64,000 bases of DNA from Caldisphaera sp. (GTDB taxonomy: Archaea > Thermoproteota > Thermoprotei_A > Sulfolobales > Acidilobaceae). The stretch covers positions 62,001 through 126,000 of the forward strand of contig NZ_JAGDXI010000044.1 of assembly GCF_023256325.1 (NCBI RefSeq), in the 5' to 3' direction. The position numbers and the translations under genes are program-made. The notes beneath the pieces are model-generated. The model was not told the DNA's origin and ran no database searches. It saw only the letters and a list, made by a program, of their open reading frames with translations. Positions 8,594 through 17,371 of this stretch are shown piece by piece. Position 1 is the first letter of the stretch. The number at the start of each line of letters is the position of its first letter.

Positions 8594-9778
8594 TTATTTC
8601 TTTTTTGTTTCTTTCTTCTGTTGTTTAACAGGAATGGTTTCTGATGGTTTAGGCTTTAAGAAATATGCTCCCCCTACAACACCTATTACAAGACCTATTA
8701 TGAAGAGCCCTATAGAAACTTCACCGCTTTTATGTAATCTATAGGAATAGCTTCCAGCTAATTGATTTGTTTCATTATATCTAACCTGCCAATAACTTAC
8801 TAAGCCTTGCAACTCCCCAACTTTTGTAGTCAAGGAATTCACGCTCTGGTTTAATGAGGTTATTTCACTTAAATAGGAATTTACCACTTTATTATAGTTA
8901 ATCAGATTTGTTATATTACCACTTATATTATATACTTGAGAAACCATATCTAATGAGTCTGTTAAACTTATCAGTTCTGGATTAAATTGAGAATCATATA
9001 AGTTAAAACTTATTTCATAACTGTTTCCTCTAGCTAAGCTAATATTTTTGATATCAATTATAGTATATGCAACACCATTACTTGCTGGCGTTCCATTGAG
9101 ATATCCTTTTAAAAATTGTACGCTTGCATAAGTTGGAGTAACAAAGTTAAGTCCAACCATTGATTTATAGCTGTTGTTTGAACTTGACAACATTAATACT
9201 TTTAAAAAGTTTCCAGTATAGCTATTTGAAGCATTTCCAATAAAATATTTAGGTATTCCATTTACCAATTCTGACCCAATAAAAGACCAATTATTTCCTA
9301 AATAAATACCTCCTATACCTAAATAAAGATCTTTAATATATGAATTGTTGCTTGTTGCATTTACAATTATGTTATAACTTATATATGGATAATAAGTACT
9401 TACTGTAACAAACTCATAAATTGATATGTTTCCTGAATTTGTTGGAGTAAATAATATTTTAACATAGTTTGCTCCTTTATTTATTAAAGTCGCTTTCCAT
9501 TGTTGATTATATAGACTTCCCGGCAGAGTCTGATTAATAGACAGCACCATTGATGGGACTTCTAAGCTGTTTAATTGAACTGTTTGCGGAACTAATGTAT
9601 TATAACTAACTATTGATGCTCCTTTAGTTAAATTAAAGGTTACTTGATAGTATTGGTTTTGTATATTTACACTTGTATTTGATATGCTGTAAACAAGAGA
9701 AGCTCCCTGAGCTATGTCTATTATATACATTGAAGATACTAATAGCAAAGCAATCAATATCAATGCCTTCCTATTCAT
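8594..9778 (-). CDS. Secreted, C-terminally membrane-anchored surface protein
   Basis: 394 residues of unknown function. An N-terminal signal (ALILIALLLVSSMYIIDIAQG) is followed by a beta-rich, Asn/Ser/Thr-rich ectodomain with many N-glycosylation sequons. A stalk of about 50 residues with heptad-like Leu/Val spacing (SEITSLNQSVNSLTTKVGEL) precedes one transmembrane helix (IGLFIIGLVIGVVGGAYFL) and a short Lys-rich cytoplasmic tail. This architecture resembles S-layer anchor or surface-stalk proteins of thermoacidophilic archaea, without a recognised homologue. The start is ATG after GGAGGG. It converges with prpD, with only 4 bp between stops. Confidence 0.8.
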   Translation of the reverse strand: MNRKALILIALLLVSSMYIIDIAQGASLVYSISNTSVNIQNQYYQVTFNLTKGASIVSYNTLVPQTVQLNSLEVPSMVLSINQTLPGSLYNQQWKATLINKGANYVKILFTPTNSGNISIYEFVTVSTYYPYISYNIIVNATSNNSYIKDLYLGIGGIYLGNNWSFIGSELVNGIPKYFIGNASNSYTGNFLKVLMLSSSNNSYKSMVGLNFVTPTYASVQFLKGYLNGTPASNGVAYTIIDIKNISLARGNSYEISFNLYDSQFNPELISLTDSLDMVSQVYNISGNITNLINYNKVVNSYLSEITSLNQSVNSLTTKVGELQGLVSYWQVRYNETNQLAGSYSYRLHKSGEVSIGLFIIGLVIGVVGGAYFLKPKPSETIPVKQQKKETKKK

Positions 9779-9847
9779 ACCTTTAGCCCTCCTTCTAAGA
9801 GATTTTTAATTACTAATTTAAGCTTAATTGAGTGAAAGGGGAGTAAA

Positions 9848-10246
9848 TTGTGCAATAAAACGTTTAAAGCTGAAGTTTTCAGCGGAAAAAATGAAGGAGA
9901 ATTTTTTGTTAGCATTTACTCAAAAAACATTAAAAAGGCATTAGGGTTTACCCCTTTTCCTGGAACATTAAATGCAAGGTTAATATCTGATGTTGAAGAG
10001 TTCAATAACTGTCTGTCAAAATCTAAAGCCATTATTATTGATCCTCCCAACATTCCTAATACTAAATATGCTAGAGTAATCGCATATCCCATTTTGTTAT
10101 TTAATTCATTAAACGCCTATATCTTAAGACCCGAAATAACTATTTATAAAAAAGATGTAGTAGAAATCATATTTGAAAGAAGGTTAAGAGATGTATTAAA
10201 TATTGACGATGGTTCTATAATAGATATTAATGTAATATTGGAATAA
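9848..10246 (+). CDS. ribK: CTP-dependent riboflavin kinase (archaeal RibK)
   Basis: 132 residues of the archaeal riboflavin kinase family, a cradle-loop barrel enzyme that makes FMN using CTP. Seen: a GKNEGEFFVS N-terminal loop, the diagnostic GFTPFPGTLNARL, and a C-terminal barrel strand ending LRDVLNIDDGSIIDI. The length fits the family without a fused DNA-binding domain. The start is TTG, preceded by AAAGGGGAG. It lies 43 bp upstream of an acyl-CoA dehydrogenase, itself a flavoprotein. A predicted FAD synthetase-like gene is at 44.4 kb, which would complete FAD synthesis. Confidence 0.88.
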   Translation: MCNKTFKAEVFSGKNEGEFFVSIYSKNIKKALGFTPFPGTLNARLISDVEEFNNCLSKSKAIIIDPPNIPNTKYARVIAYPILLFNSLNAYILRPEITIYKKDVVEIIFERRLRDVLNIDDGSIIDINVILE

Positions 10247-10289
10247 ATATTTTAAGCGGAACTGTATTTAAGTTTATTGGTGAATAAGC

Positions 10290-11522
10290 TTGGATTTTGA
10301 TTTATCGCAAGATGAAAAATTATTCAAGGAATCTGTTCACGAATTTCTATCCAAAGAGCTTAATCCTATATGGATAAAGATGGATAGCGAGAAGAAGATA
10401 CCAACAGATGTTATTCATAAGATGGGAGAACAAGGACTTTTTGGTATAGCAGTTCCTGAAGAATATGGTGGCCAAGGGGGAAGCTTCTTATTAGCTGCAC
10501 TAGCTGTAGAAGAGGTTGCCTACAATGATCCAGCTGTTGCAACAGCTGTTTTTACTTTATTAAACAATAGCTGGCCTTATATTTTGTATTTGTATGGTAA
10601 AGAAGAAGCAAAGCAAGAAATACTTCCTTTAGTAGGAAGAGGTAGAGGATTTTTTGGAATAGCTTCTACAGAAACAAGCGGAGGAAGCGATGTTGCTGGA
10701 GAAAAAACAACTGCTAAAAGAGAGGGAAATATATATAAAATTAATGGAGAAAAAATTTACATAAGTGGAGTCAGAGAAGCTTTAGAACAATTGGAATTAG
10801 GAAGCTGGTTCTTAATTGCAAGGACAGGAAGGCAAGAGGACAAACACAGAGGATTATCCAGCTTTGCCTTTATAGGAAACAAAAATGGTAAAATAACTCA
10901 AGGTTTAGAATATTCTATATTAAACACTATAGGAAGGCATGCAATTTCTACGGGTTTGCTTCATTTTAGTGATGCAATAACTGATTCGAATCATTTAATA
11001 GGAGAAGAAAATAAGGGTTACTACTTGGCAATGCAAGGATTTTCTATAGCAAGAGTTTTAGTTAGTGCAGCAAATATAGGTGCTGCCCAATGGGCATTAG
11101 AACAAGGAGTCAAGTATGCAAGAGATAGGAGAATGTTTGATGACAAACCGATAGCCTCTTTCCAAGGTGTTAGCTTTCCAATAGCAGAAGTAGCATCAAA
11201 AATTGAGGCCACAAGATTATTAATATATAAATCAGCTCAACTTGCCGACAAAATATTCATTAAAAAAGAGCCAGGATTTAAACCACAAGATCTAAATTAC
11301 TGGGCCTCCTCTTCAAAAATTATGGCCATAGAAACCGCATTTCAAGCGATAGAAACTACAATGAAAACCTACGGAGGTTATGCTTATACAGAAGAAGCAA
11401 ATGTGTTTAGAAACCTATTGGGAGTTCTTTCCTATCTGGTAGGTGCTGAAGGCTCTCAAAACATAATGCGTTATATAGTTGCGAGGGAGTTAATTGGAAG
11501 AGAATATGTTAAAGGAGATTAA
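10290..11522 (+). CDS. Acyl-CoA dehydrogenase
   Basis: FAD enzyme that oxidises acyl-CoA to enoyl-CoA, 410 residues, near full family length. Seen: helical N-terminus DLSQDEKLFKESVHEFLSKE, the GIAVPEEYGGQGGS segment, the flavin/substrate loop GIASTETSGGSDV, and the C-terminal YGGYAYTEEANVFRN region in which the catalytic Glu normally lies. The start is TTG after GGTGAATAAGC. No electron-transfer flavoprotein genes are adjacent. With the hydroxyacyl-CoA dehydrogenase/crotonase fusion at 18.4 kb and methylmalonate-semialdehyde dehydrogenase at 34.4 kb it could serve branched-chain or short-chain acyl oxidation. The exact chain specificity cannot be read. Confidence 0.93.
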   Translation: MDFDLSQDEKLFKESVHEFLSKELNPIWIKMDSEKKIPTDVIHKMGEQGLFGIAVPEEYGGQGGSFLLAALAVEEVAYNDPAVATAVFTLLNNSWPYILYLYGKEEAKQEILPLVGRGRGFFGIASTETSGGSDVAGEKTTAKREGNIYKINGEKIYISGVREALEQLELGSWFLIARTGRQEDKHRGLSSFAFIGNKNGKITQGLEYSILNTIGRHAISTGLLHFSDAITDSNHLIGEENKGYYLAMQGFSIARVLVSAANIGAAQWALEQGVKYARDRRMFDDKPIASFQGVSFPIAEVASKIEATRLLIYKSAQLADKIFIKKEPGFKPQDLNYWASSSKIMAIETAFQAIETTMKTYGGYAYTEEANVFRNLLGVLSYLVGAEGSQNIMRYIVARELIGREYVKGD

Positions 11523-11528
11523 TCAAAA

Positions 11529-11891
11529 TTATTTTTGTTTACAATAATTTATTAATTCTCCAATTAATTCCGCGCAATTATTTACTTTTTCTTTTGCATA
11601 GATTGAGCTATGGTTTGACGCATCAAGTAAAGCATTTATTGTAGAGCATAACATGTCTTTCATTGATATTTTAAACAAATCCAAATCTCTTTCTTTTATT
11701 TTTAAATCTCTTGTTTGAACAAAAGGTAAAAAATCATCTAAAGAATACGTTCTTAGAAATATACCATCAGAGTTTATAATAAGTTTTCTATTGCTACCTA
11801 AATCTATTTGAGCTTCATATTCTCCTGCTGGAGGAGCCAAGCATGATATAAGCTCCATCTTTGATTTTTCTTCACAGCTACATTTCGACAT
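11529..11891 (-). CDS. Unknown small protein with N-terminal cysteines
   Basis: 120 residues that I do not recognise. It has an N-terminal CSCEE, a further Cys in LISCLAPPAGEY, a beta-like centre (RKLIINSDGIFLRTY) and a helical C-terminus ending NYCKQK. There is no signal or membrane span. The start ATG follows GAGGG by 5 nt. It is divergent from another unknown protein that also carries Cys pairs, has a beta centre and ends with Cys near the terminus, so the two may be distant paralogues or partners. It converges with the acyl-CoA dehydrogenase, 6 bp away. Confidence 0.7.
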   Translation of the reverse strand: MSKCSCEEKSKMELISCLAPPAGEYEAQIDLGSNRKLIINSDGIFLRTYSLDDFLPFVQTRDLKIKERDLDLFKISMKDMLCSTINALLDASNHSSIYAKEKVNNCAELIGELINYCKQK

Positions 11892-11985
11892 ATTAACCCT
11901 CTTATCTTATTATAGCAAAAAAATAAAAACAGTAGTACTTATAAAACCCAATTGCTTAAGAACTATAAGGAAAAGGTGAAAAAAG

Positions 11986-12504
11986 GTGCCAGCATCACAA
12001 TTAATAAACAGGTTAGAATCAATATCGAAATCTATGTCAAGAAAAGGGAGCCTAAGCGCTATAGGTTCGACTTCTCTTGTAAATATATTAACATTAGTTA
12101 ACAAAATGAATGAAATAAGTAAATATGTGGAATGTCTAAGCTCAAATAAAAACTCTTGTACGAAAACAAATAAAGGTGTTCTATGCACAAGTGATTGCTC
12201 TAATACATTTAAGCTTGATAATGATGTTGAGACGAAATTATGGAAAATGGGAAGCAATGCTTTTGGATTTGCATTATCACCAGATTATATAGAGTTAGGA
12301 ATTAAAGACACGAAAATAGAAGTAACTCAAGATAAAATAAATATAAAAATAGAAAATAGCTCGATATCAGTTCCCCTTGACGAAAAAAGTATAATAGAAA
12401 ATAGCTCGATTATAATTAATGCAGCGAATAGAATTGATGAAGTTATTAGACACGCATTTAATGGCATATCAAGTTGTGCAAGAAACTCTGGAATAAAATG
12501 TTAA
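11986..12504 (+). CDS. Unknown cysteine-containing cytoplasmic protein
   Basis: 172 residues, unrecognised. The helical N-terminus (LINRLESISKSMSRKGSL) leads into a Cys-rich middle (ECLSSNKNSC, GVLCTSDC). A beta-rich segment with DKINIKIENSSISVPL follows, then a helix, and the end carries SSCARNSGIKC. Five or more cysteines could bind a metal or form disulfides. The start is GTG, 6 nt after GGTGA. It is divergent from the 120-aa protein across a 94-bp shared promoter region and ends exactly where the convergent Nudix gene ends. Confidence 0.7.
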   Translation: MPASQLINRLESISKSMSRKGSLSAIGSTSLVNILTLVNKMNEISKYVECLSSNKNSCTKTNKGVLCTSDCSNTFKLDNDVETKLWKMGSNAFGFALSPDYIELGIKDTKIEVTQDKINIKIENSSISVPLDEKSIIENSSIIINAANRIDEVIRHAFNGISSCARNSGIKC

Positions 12505-13029
12505 TTAAATAATACCAATATTTCTTGCATATAATAATATTAATATTGTCTTAGCATCCTCAATATTGCCATTATTTATTAATTCTAAAGCCTTATCTGC
12601 TTTAATTCTAAAAGTTTCAATTATTTCTGTCTCATCAAGATTTTGCTTTTCCTGTTTAGGATCAATTGCAACAAAGAAATACATATATTCAGTAGAATAT
12701 CCTGGAGAAAGATAGGCTTTTGTAATCAATTTTAAATTATCAGCAATTAAACCCGTTTCTTCTTTTAATTCCCTTATAGCTACTTCTTCAGGGGTTTCAT
12801 CTTTTTCAGCCGTTCCAGCTGGAACTTCAATAATATATTTGTTTATAGCAGGTCTGTATTGCTTTAATAAAACTACTTCTTTTGTATCGCTAAAGACTGG
12901 TAATATTGAAACAGTAATTGGCATAAATCTGACTTTAAATAAAAACATCTTCCTATTGTTAGGAAGAATTAAATCCTCAGATTCTACTATTATTTTGTTT
13001 CTAAAGTTATAAATTTCGTTTCTAGCCAT
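12505..13029 (-). CDS. Nudix hydrolase, ADP-ribose pyrophosphatase-like
   Basis: 174 residues with a perfect Nudix box, GX5EX7REUXEEXGU, from GTAEKDETPEEVAIRELKEE onward near residue 75. The upstream VVLLKQYRPAINKYIIEVPAG segment is typical of the ADP-ribose pyrophosphatase branch. It hydrolyses nucleoside diphosphate-linked compounds; ADP-ribose is the likely but unproven substrate. The start ATG follows GGGGGAT. A perfect 24-bp palindrome lies about 73 bp upstream of this start and may control the gene. Confidence 0.92.
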   Translation of the reverse strand: MARNEIYNFRNKIIVESEDLILPNNRKMFLFKVRFMPITVSILPVFSDTKEVVLLKQYRPAINKYIIEVPAGTAEKDETPEEVAIRELKEETGLIADNLKLITKAYLSPGYSTEYMYFFVAIDPKQEKQNLDETEIIETFRIKADKALELINNGNIEDAKTILILLYARNIGII

Positions 13030-13101
13030 ATTATTATCCCCCAGAAATTTTAGATTTTTCTATTTATTAATAACTTTGCTTTAACTATAAACAATTAAGC
13101 C

Positions 13102-13125
13102 ATTGTTAACCGGGGGGTTAACAAT
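13102..13125. promoter_or_regulatory. Perfect palindrome ATTGTTAACC-N4-GGTTAACAAT
   Basis: Ten-base inverted arms flank GGGG, in the gap between the Nudix gene start and the 3' end of the HMG-CoA reductase gene. Because HMGR reads toward it, the site is placed to act on the Nudix promoter, although it could also be a structured end of the mevalonate operon transcript. A second near-identical copy is at 34332 and a weaker one at 3976. Confidence 0.5.
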
Positions 13126-13148
13126 AAAAAACAAATTAAAATAAAATT

Positions 13149-14378
13149 CTACTTTTTAGTTCTTCCCAACTTTTCGTGAGCAGACGCTAATTCTCCCGCT
13201 GCCTGTGCAGCCAACAAGTTAAGCTCTCCTGCTAAAGCAGTTGAAGCAATAATTTCTGCTAGCTTTAATGCATTAGACCCCTGAGGATTTCCGCCTCCTG
13301 CTATACCTAATAATTGTAATGCTTCTTTCTGAGTAGGAAGCCATGTACCCCCTCCTACAGTCCCTACTTCCAAGCTAGTTAATGTAACTGAAATATACAA
13401 GTCCTCTCCTCTTGTTTCAGTCCAAACGTAACCTAAGCTGCTTTCTACTACTTGAGCTAAATCCTGACCTGTAGCAAGAAATATAGCAGCAATAATATTA
13501 GCAAATTGCGCATTATAACTTAAACTACCAGAAACAGCGTTACCTAACAAATTCTTTGACTTATTTATGTAATCGATTTCATAAGAAGTTAACCTCATCA
13601 CATCCTTAAGGATTTCTTTTTTTATGATCGATTCTGCTATAACATACTTACCTCTCCCTAACAACTTATCTAAATAACTAGGCTTTTTATCAACACACAA
13701 ATTACCGCTTAAGCTAACGCATTTATGAGGCCCTTCATAGCTATCGTCTATATACTTGCATATTCTATCGCTAGCTATAGTTGCCATATTCATTCCCATG
13801 GCATCTGCTGTATTAAAAACAAATCTAGGCCAAACCATATTGCCTACAACAAAAACTTGCATATCCTTAAGTTCTCCATGGCTAGTAACTTGTTTTGTTA
13901 ATTCTTTAAATTGTGAAAAGTTAGATTTTAACCATAAAGACAGTTTACTTGCTTCTTCTACATTAGGAGTCCATATTAATGGTGCTCGGGCCATTCCATC
14001 ATATAAAATTTTTGTCTTTACACCTCCACTTAATGTTAACGTCTTTACACCTCTATTAACTCCTGCAACTAAAGCCCCTTCAGTTGTAGCCATAGGTACA
14101 AAAAATTCTCCTTTTGCATAATCTCCATTAATCTTTAAAGGACCTACAATACCTATAGGTACCTGAACTGCACCAATCGGATTCTCAATATTATGTCCAA
14201 CTAAATCTTCAAAATCTAGTAAAGTAGATGCTATGGCAGATAGTTTTACATTATACTTCCTTTCTAAATAAAGTCTCCTAACTAGAGCTGCTAAATTGGA
14301 ACTTTTTAATGTTTGATCTAGTCTGCTTATACTTATTTCTCCTTTTTCAAGTTTTTCTAATATCTCGTCTACATTCAT
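13149..14378 (-). CDS. hmgA: Hydroxymethylglutaryl-CoA reductase
   Basis: Class I-type archaeal HMG-CoA reductase, which makes mevalonate from HMG-CoA with NADPH for isoprenoid ether lipids. Seen: ENPIGAVQVPIGIVGPLKI with the substrate-binding loop, the catalytic Glu in ATTEGALVAG, the NAD(P) region FNTADAMGMNMA, a catalytic Lys candidate in the SLSGNLCVDKKPS stretch, and GTVGGGTWLPTQKEAL near the C-terminus. The length of 409 residues is usual. Its ATG follows directly after the TAA of the DUF35 gene, making it the last gene of a four-gene operon. Confidence 0.97.
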   Translation of the reverse strand: MNVDEILEKLEKGEISISRLDQTLKSSNLAALVRRLYLERKYNVKLSAIASTLLDFEDLVGHNIENPIGAVQVPIGIVGPLKINGDYAKGEFFVPMATTEGALVAGVNRGVKTLTLSGGVKTKILYDGMARAPLIWTPNVEEASKLSLWLKSNFSQFKELTKQVTSHGELKDMQVFVVGNMVWPRFVFNTADAMGMNMATIASDRICKYIDDSYEGPHKCVSLSGNLCVDKKPSYLDKLLGRGKYVIAESIIKKEILKDVMRLTSYEIDYINKSKNLLGNAVSGSLSYNAQFANIIAAIFLATGQDLAQVVESSLGYVWTETRGEDLYISVTLTSLEVGTVGGGTWLPTQKEALQLLGIAGGGNPQGSNALKLAEIIASTALAGELNLLAAQAAGELASAHEKLGRTKK

Positions 14379-14792
14379 TTACTTTTGCACCAATACAGGT
14401 CTGAACTTTAGCACATAATAAATTAGACCTGCGTCCCTATCTTCTTGCGTTTTTCTTAAAGTAGCTTCAACTTCCATATCTTTTTTCAATGAATTAGCGT
14501 TAACTATATCTGTTAATTCAGCAGTTATTTTAGTAACTCCTAAATCTATTAATCCATAATATATAGGCGATTGATGTCTCGCCCCTTCCGGTATTGCGTA
14601 TATTGTTGTATAGGATATTAATTTCCCTCTCCTTGGTAATTCTACTAATTCTAGTTCCCTGCTTCCACAATATGGACATGCATTTTTTGGCGGGTAATGA
14701 ACCTTGCCACAGCTCTTACATTTAGCTCCATTTAATTTATATATTATCTCTTTTTTCCTCCAAAATCTAGATATAGATAAATCCATTGACAT
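14379..14792 (-). CDS. DUF35 OB-fold/zinc-ribbon acyl-CoA-associated protein
   Basis: 137 residues: a helical start, a rubredoxin-like zinc ribbon (CKSCGKVHYPPKNACPYCG), then an OB-fold (RRGKLISYTTIYAIPEG and beyond). In archaea the DUF35 protein bridges acetoacetyl-CoA thiolase and HMG-CoA synthase and shares the CoA-binding site, helping channel the unstable intermediate. Its position between thiolase-like and HMGR genes and downstream of HMGS matches that role. A GAGGGGGTG Shine-Dalgarno overlaps the thiolase stop. Confidence 0.93.
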   Translation of the reverse strand: MSMDLSISRFWRKKEIIYKLNGAKCKSCGKVHYPPKNACPYCGSRELELVELPRRGKLISYTTIYAIPEGARHQSPIYYGLIDLGVTKITAELTDIVNANSLKKDMEVEATLRKTQEDRDAGLIYYVLKFRPVLVQK

Positions 14793-14795
14793 AGC

Positions 14796-15938
14796 CTACA
14801 CCCCCTCAACTAAGGCTACATAAGAACTAGAACCTAATCCATTAAGAGAAACTACTAAACCCTTCTTAGCATTATTGGCTTTAACCCCTGGGAACTTGTT
14901 AGCTACTTGCAATGATGATTCTGCAATTTGATAAACACCGGTTGCACCTAATGGATGCCCTCTTGCCTTTAATCCTCCACTTGGATTTGCCAGAGGTCCC
15001 TTTCCTCCTGGAGAGAAATAACCTGTAGAAACTAGTTCAGCAGCCTTTCCACGATTAGCCAATCCAAGCGTTTCCAATATAATCATAGCAGTTATTGTAA
15101 AGGAATCGTGGATTTCTATAAAATCTAAATTAGATGTATCTGCTATATTTGATATCCTTCTAAAGGCCTCTGATAAAGAATCAAATAATAATGGATCTTC
15201 AGATAATTCTATAGAACCGTAACCAGTTGATGACTCTATTGCAGAAATTTTAGCTAAAGGCGAACTTGACATATCTTTATTAGATAAAACGATCGCTGCT
15301 GCTCCATCTCCTAATGGATATGAATCTAATAGTGTAATAGGATCTGCTAATATTTGTGATTTTGCTACCTTATCAGGCTTTATTGCAAAATTTAGCATAG
15401 CATATGGATTTTCCTTTGCGTTAGAATGCATCAATGCGGGCCAATAAGACATTAATTCTCTATCTACATTATATGTATCCATATATAGTCTCATTAATAT
15501 AGCAGCATCACCTGCAAAACCTATGTTATAGAACGATTTTGTATCACCATCATATAGCATTTGTAATTGCTTGTAAACTTTAGAGCTTACAAACTCATTT
15601 AATTTTTCAGCACCTATTACCAAGACTTTATCAGCTTGATGAGATTCTAATAATGATTTTGCAACTGAGATAGCTGCTAAACCACTTGCTTCTCCAGCTT
15701 CAACGTTTAGGGCCTTTATTCCTCTTAAGCCTAAAGATGTTGCCAAATAACTGGCAGTATCTAATTGATTATCCTGAAGAGACGATAGACTACTTGAAAA
15801 TACAAGGTAATCTATACCATCAACTCCTCCTGCTTGTTCTATTGCAGCAAATGCTGCATTTGCCGCTAAATCTTTTAAGCTATAATCATAATGCCTATCT
15901 ATCTTAGTCATTCCAACTCCTTCAACATAAACTACCAT
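14796..15938 (-). CDS. Thiolase-family protein (acetoacetyl-CoA thiolase position), lacking cysteine
   Basis: 380 residues with the thiolase fold. It is the expected acetyl-CoA acetyltransferase between HMG-CoA synthase and DUF35. Seen: the region that should hold the nucleophilic Cys reads NVEAGEASGLAA, the first catalytic His lies in FIEIHDSFT, and GGLKARGHPLGATG holds the second. The C-terminal loop is SLNGLGSSSYVALVEG. I find no cysteine anywhere in the translation, so the classical acyl-enzyme and proton-transfer cysteines are absent. Either it uses another mechanism, acts structurally in the thiolase/HMGS complex, or belongs to a SCP2-like branch. The start is ATG after GAGGTGAT. Confidence 0.88.
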   Translation of the reverse strand: MVVYVEGVGMTKIDRHYDYSLKDLAANAAFAAIEQAGGVDGIDYLVFSSSLSSLQDNQLDTASYLATSLGLRGIKALNVEAGEASGLAAISVAKSLLESHQADKVLVIGAEKLNEFVSSKVYKQLQMLYDGDTKSFYNIGFAGDAAILMRLYMDTYNVDRELMSYWPALMHSNAKENPYAMLNFAIKPDKVAKSQILADPITLLDSYPLGDGAAAIVLSNKDMSSSPLAKISAIESSTGYGSIELSEDPLLFDSLSEAFRRISNIADTSNLDFIEIHDSFTITAMIILETLGLANRGKAAELVSTGYFSPGGKGPLANPSGGLKARGHPLGATGVYQIAESSLQVANKFPGVKANNAKKGLVVSLNGLGSSSYVALVEGV

Positions 15939-15948
15939 TTATATCACC

Positions 15949-17004
15949 TCATTTAATTACATGAATTATAGACCTGCTTTTTGCGTATGAAGCATAATCT
16001 ATCAAAACCTTTCTATTTAAATAATCTTCAACCGTTGGAGCCAAGGGTTTTCTATTTTCAACTTCATCCGTGACTGTAATAAGATACGCATCACTACCGG
16101 CTCCGCTGCCAAAAGGAGCTAAGAGAATCTTTTGGCCTGGCTTTGCTTTATCTAAAACTCTTGCTAAACCCATTAATGCGCTTGCATTATAAGTATTTCC
16201 AATCATTGGAGTTACTAAACCATCTTTCATTTGATCCATATTGAACCCTAGGTCCTGACCAACCTTAACAGGGAATTTTCCATTTGGTTGGTGAAATATA
16301 GCATAATCAAAATCACTTGGTTTTAGTCCATTTCTTTCCAACAATGCTTTAACAGCATTTTCTATATGGTAAAAATATGCAGGTTCTCCAGTAAATCCTT
16401 CACCGTGCAATGGATATGGTTGTGATGCTCTTCTCCAAAAATCTGGTGTATCTGTAACAAATGTAACAGAATCTTCAATTATTGCAGATGCATTGCTTGT
16501 TCTACCTATAACAAACGCTGCAGCCCCACTTGCAGCAGTAAATTCTAACACATCTCCAGGATTTGCTTGGGCAGTATCACTTCCTATAGCTAAACCATAA
16601 TCAATTAGTCCTGATGCTGCCATACCTATTAATGATCTCATACCTTCGCTAGCAGCCCTGCAAGCAAATTCGAGATCACTGGCCATAGTGAAAGGCGTAA
16701 TTCCTAATGCCTCACCAATTATTGTTGCGCTAGGTTTAACAGCATATGGTTTTGATTCTGTACCAAAAAATATGGCGCTTATTTTTTTAGGCTCTATTTT
16801 AGATCTCTTAATAGCATTATAAGCTGCTTCATATCCCATAGTTAGTGAGTCTTCATCAGGACCTGCAATTGCCTTAGATTCAACTGCTAATCCTTTATAT
16901 TGATCTGGATGCCATCCCCAAATTTTTGCAATATCTGACAATGGGAGCCTATAAATTGGTATATAGGCGCCCCAACCATGTATTCCAGCTTTTGGAGTTG
17001 CCAA
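15949..17004 (-). CDS. Hydroxymethylglutaryl-CoA synthase
   Basis: Archaeal HMG-CoA synthase, which condenses acetyl-CoA with acetoacetyl-CoA. Seen: the N-terminal IHGWGAYIPIYRLPL, the active-site Cys in DLEFACRAASEGMR near residue 110, the catalytic His region FDYAIFHQPNGKFP, and GNTYNASALMGLARVLD. The length of 351 residues is typical. The start is TTG after AAGGTG. It is the first gene of the operon HMGS, thiolase-like, DUF35, HMGR, and supplies the first two committed reactions of the mevalonate pathway. The operon promoter must lie between 17005 and about 17100, where the sequence is AT-rich. Confidence 0.95.
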   Translation of the reverse strand: MATPKAGIHGWGAYIPIYRLPLSDIAKIWGWHPDQYKGLAVESKAIAGPDEDSLTMGYEAAYNAIKRSKIEPKKISAIFFGTESKPYAVKPSATIIGEALGITPFTMASDLEFACRAASEGMRSLIGMAASGLIDYGLAIGSDTAQANPGDVLEFTAASGAAAFVIGRTSNASAIIEDSVTFVTDTPDFWRRASQPYPLHGEGFTGEPAYFYHIENAVKALLERNGLKPSDFDYAIFHQPNGKFPVKVGQDLGFNMDQMKDGLVTPMIGNTYNASALMGLARVLDKAKPGQKILLAPFGSGAGSDAYLITVTDEVENRKPLAPTVEDYLNRKVLIDYASYAKSRSIIHVIK

Positions 17005-17315
17005 ATTATCAACACCTTATTTGTTTTTAGGTTATGTTACCCCTATAAAAATCTTCGCCAAATGACTAACCAATTATAGACAAAAGACGAATTAGCATCT
17101 ATATTAATTTACGGAAAGAACTATTTTAAGAAATTCGTAACATTCTTTAATCAATATTATTTTAACTTCCTTTGCAAACTCTAAATTATTTTTACCAATA
17201 TTTAAGCTTATGTTTTATAAAAATGTGATTTAATTGTCTTTATAAACTACATTTTAAACAGAACAAAAGCATAAAGTTATTAAGCAGATAGATGTTCTTA
17301 GAAATAAATGCTGGA

Positions 17316-17371
<56 letters not shown>

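Noticed and set aside
17280-17291. 12-base match TAAGCAGATAGA shared with about 27957
   Set aside because: In 64 kb of AT-rich DNA many 12-mers repeat by chance. The flanks do not match and no RNA structure is shared.
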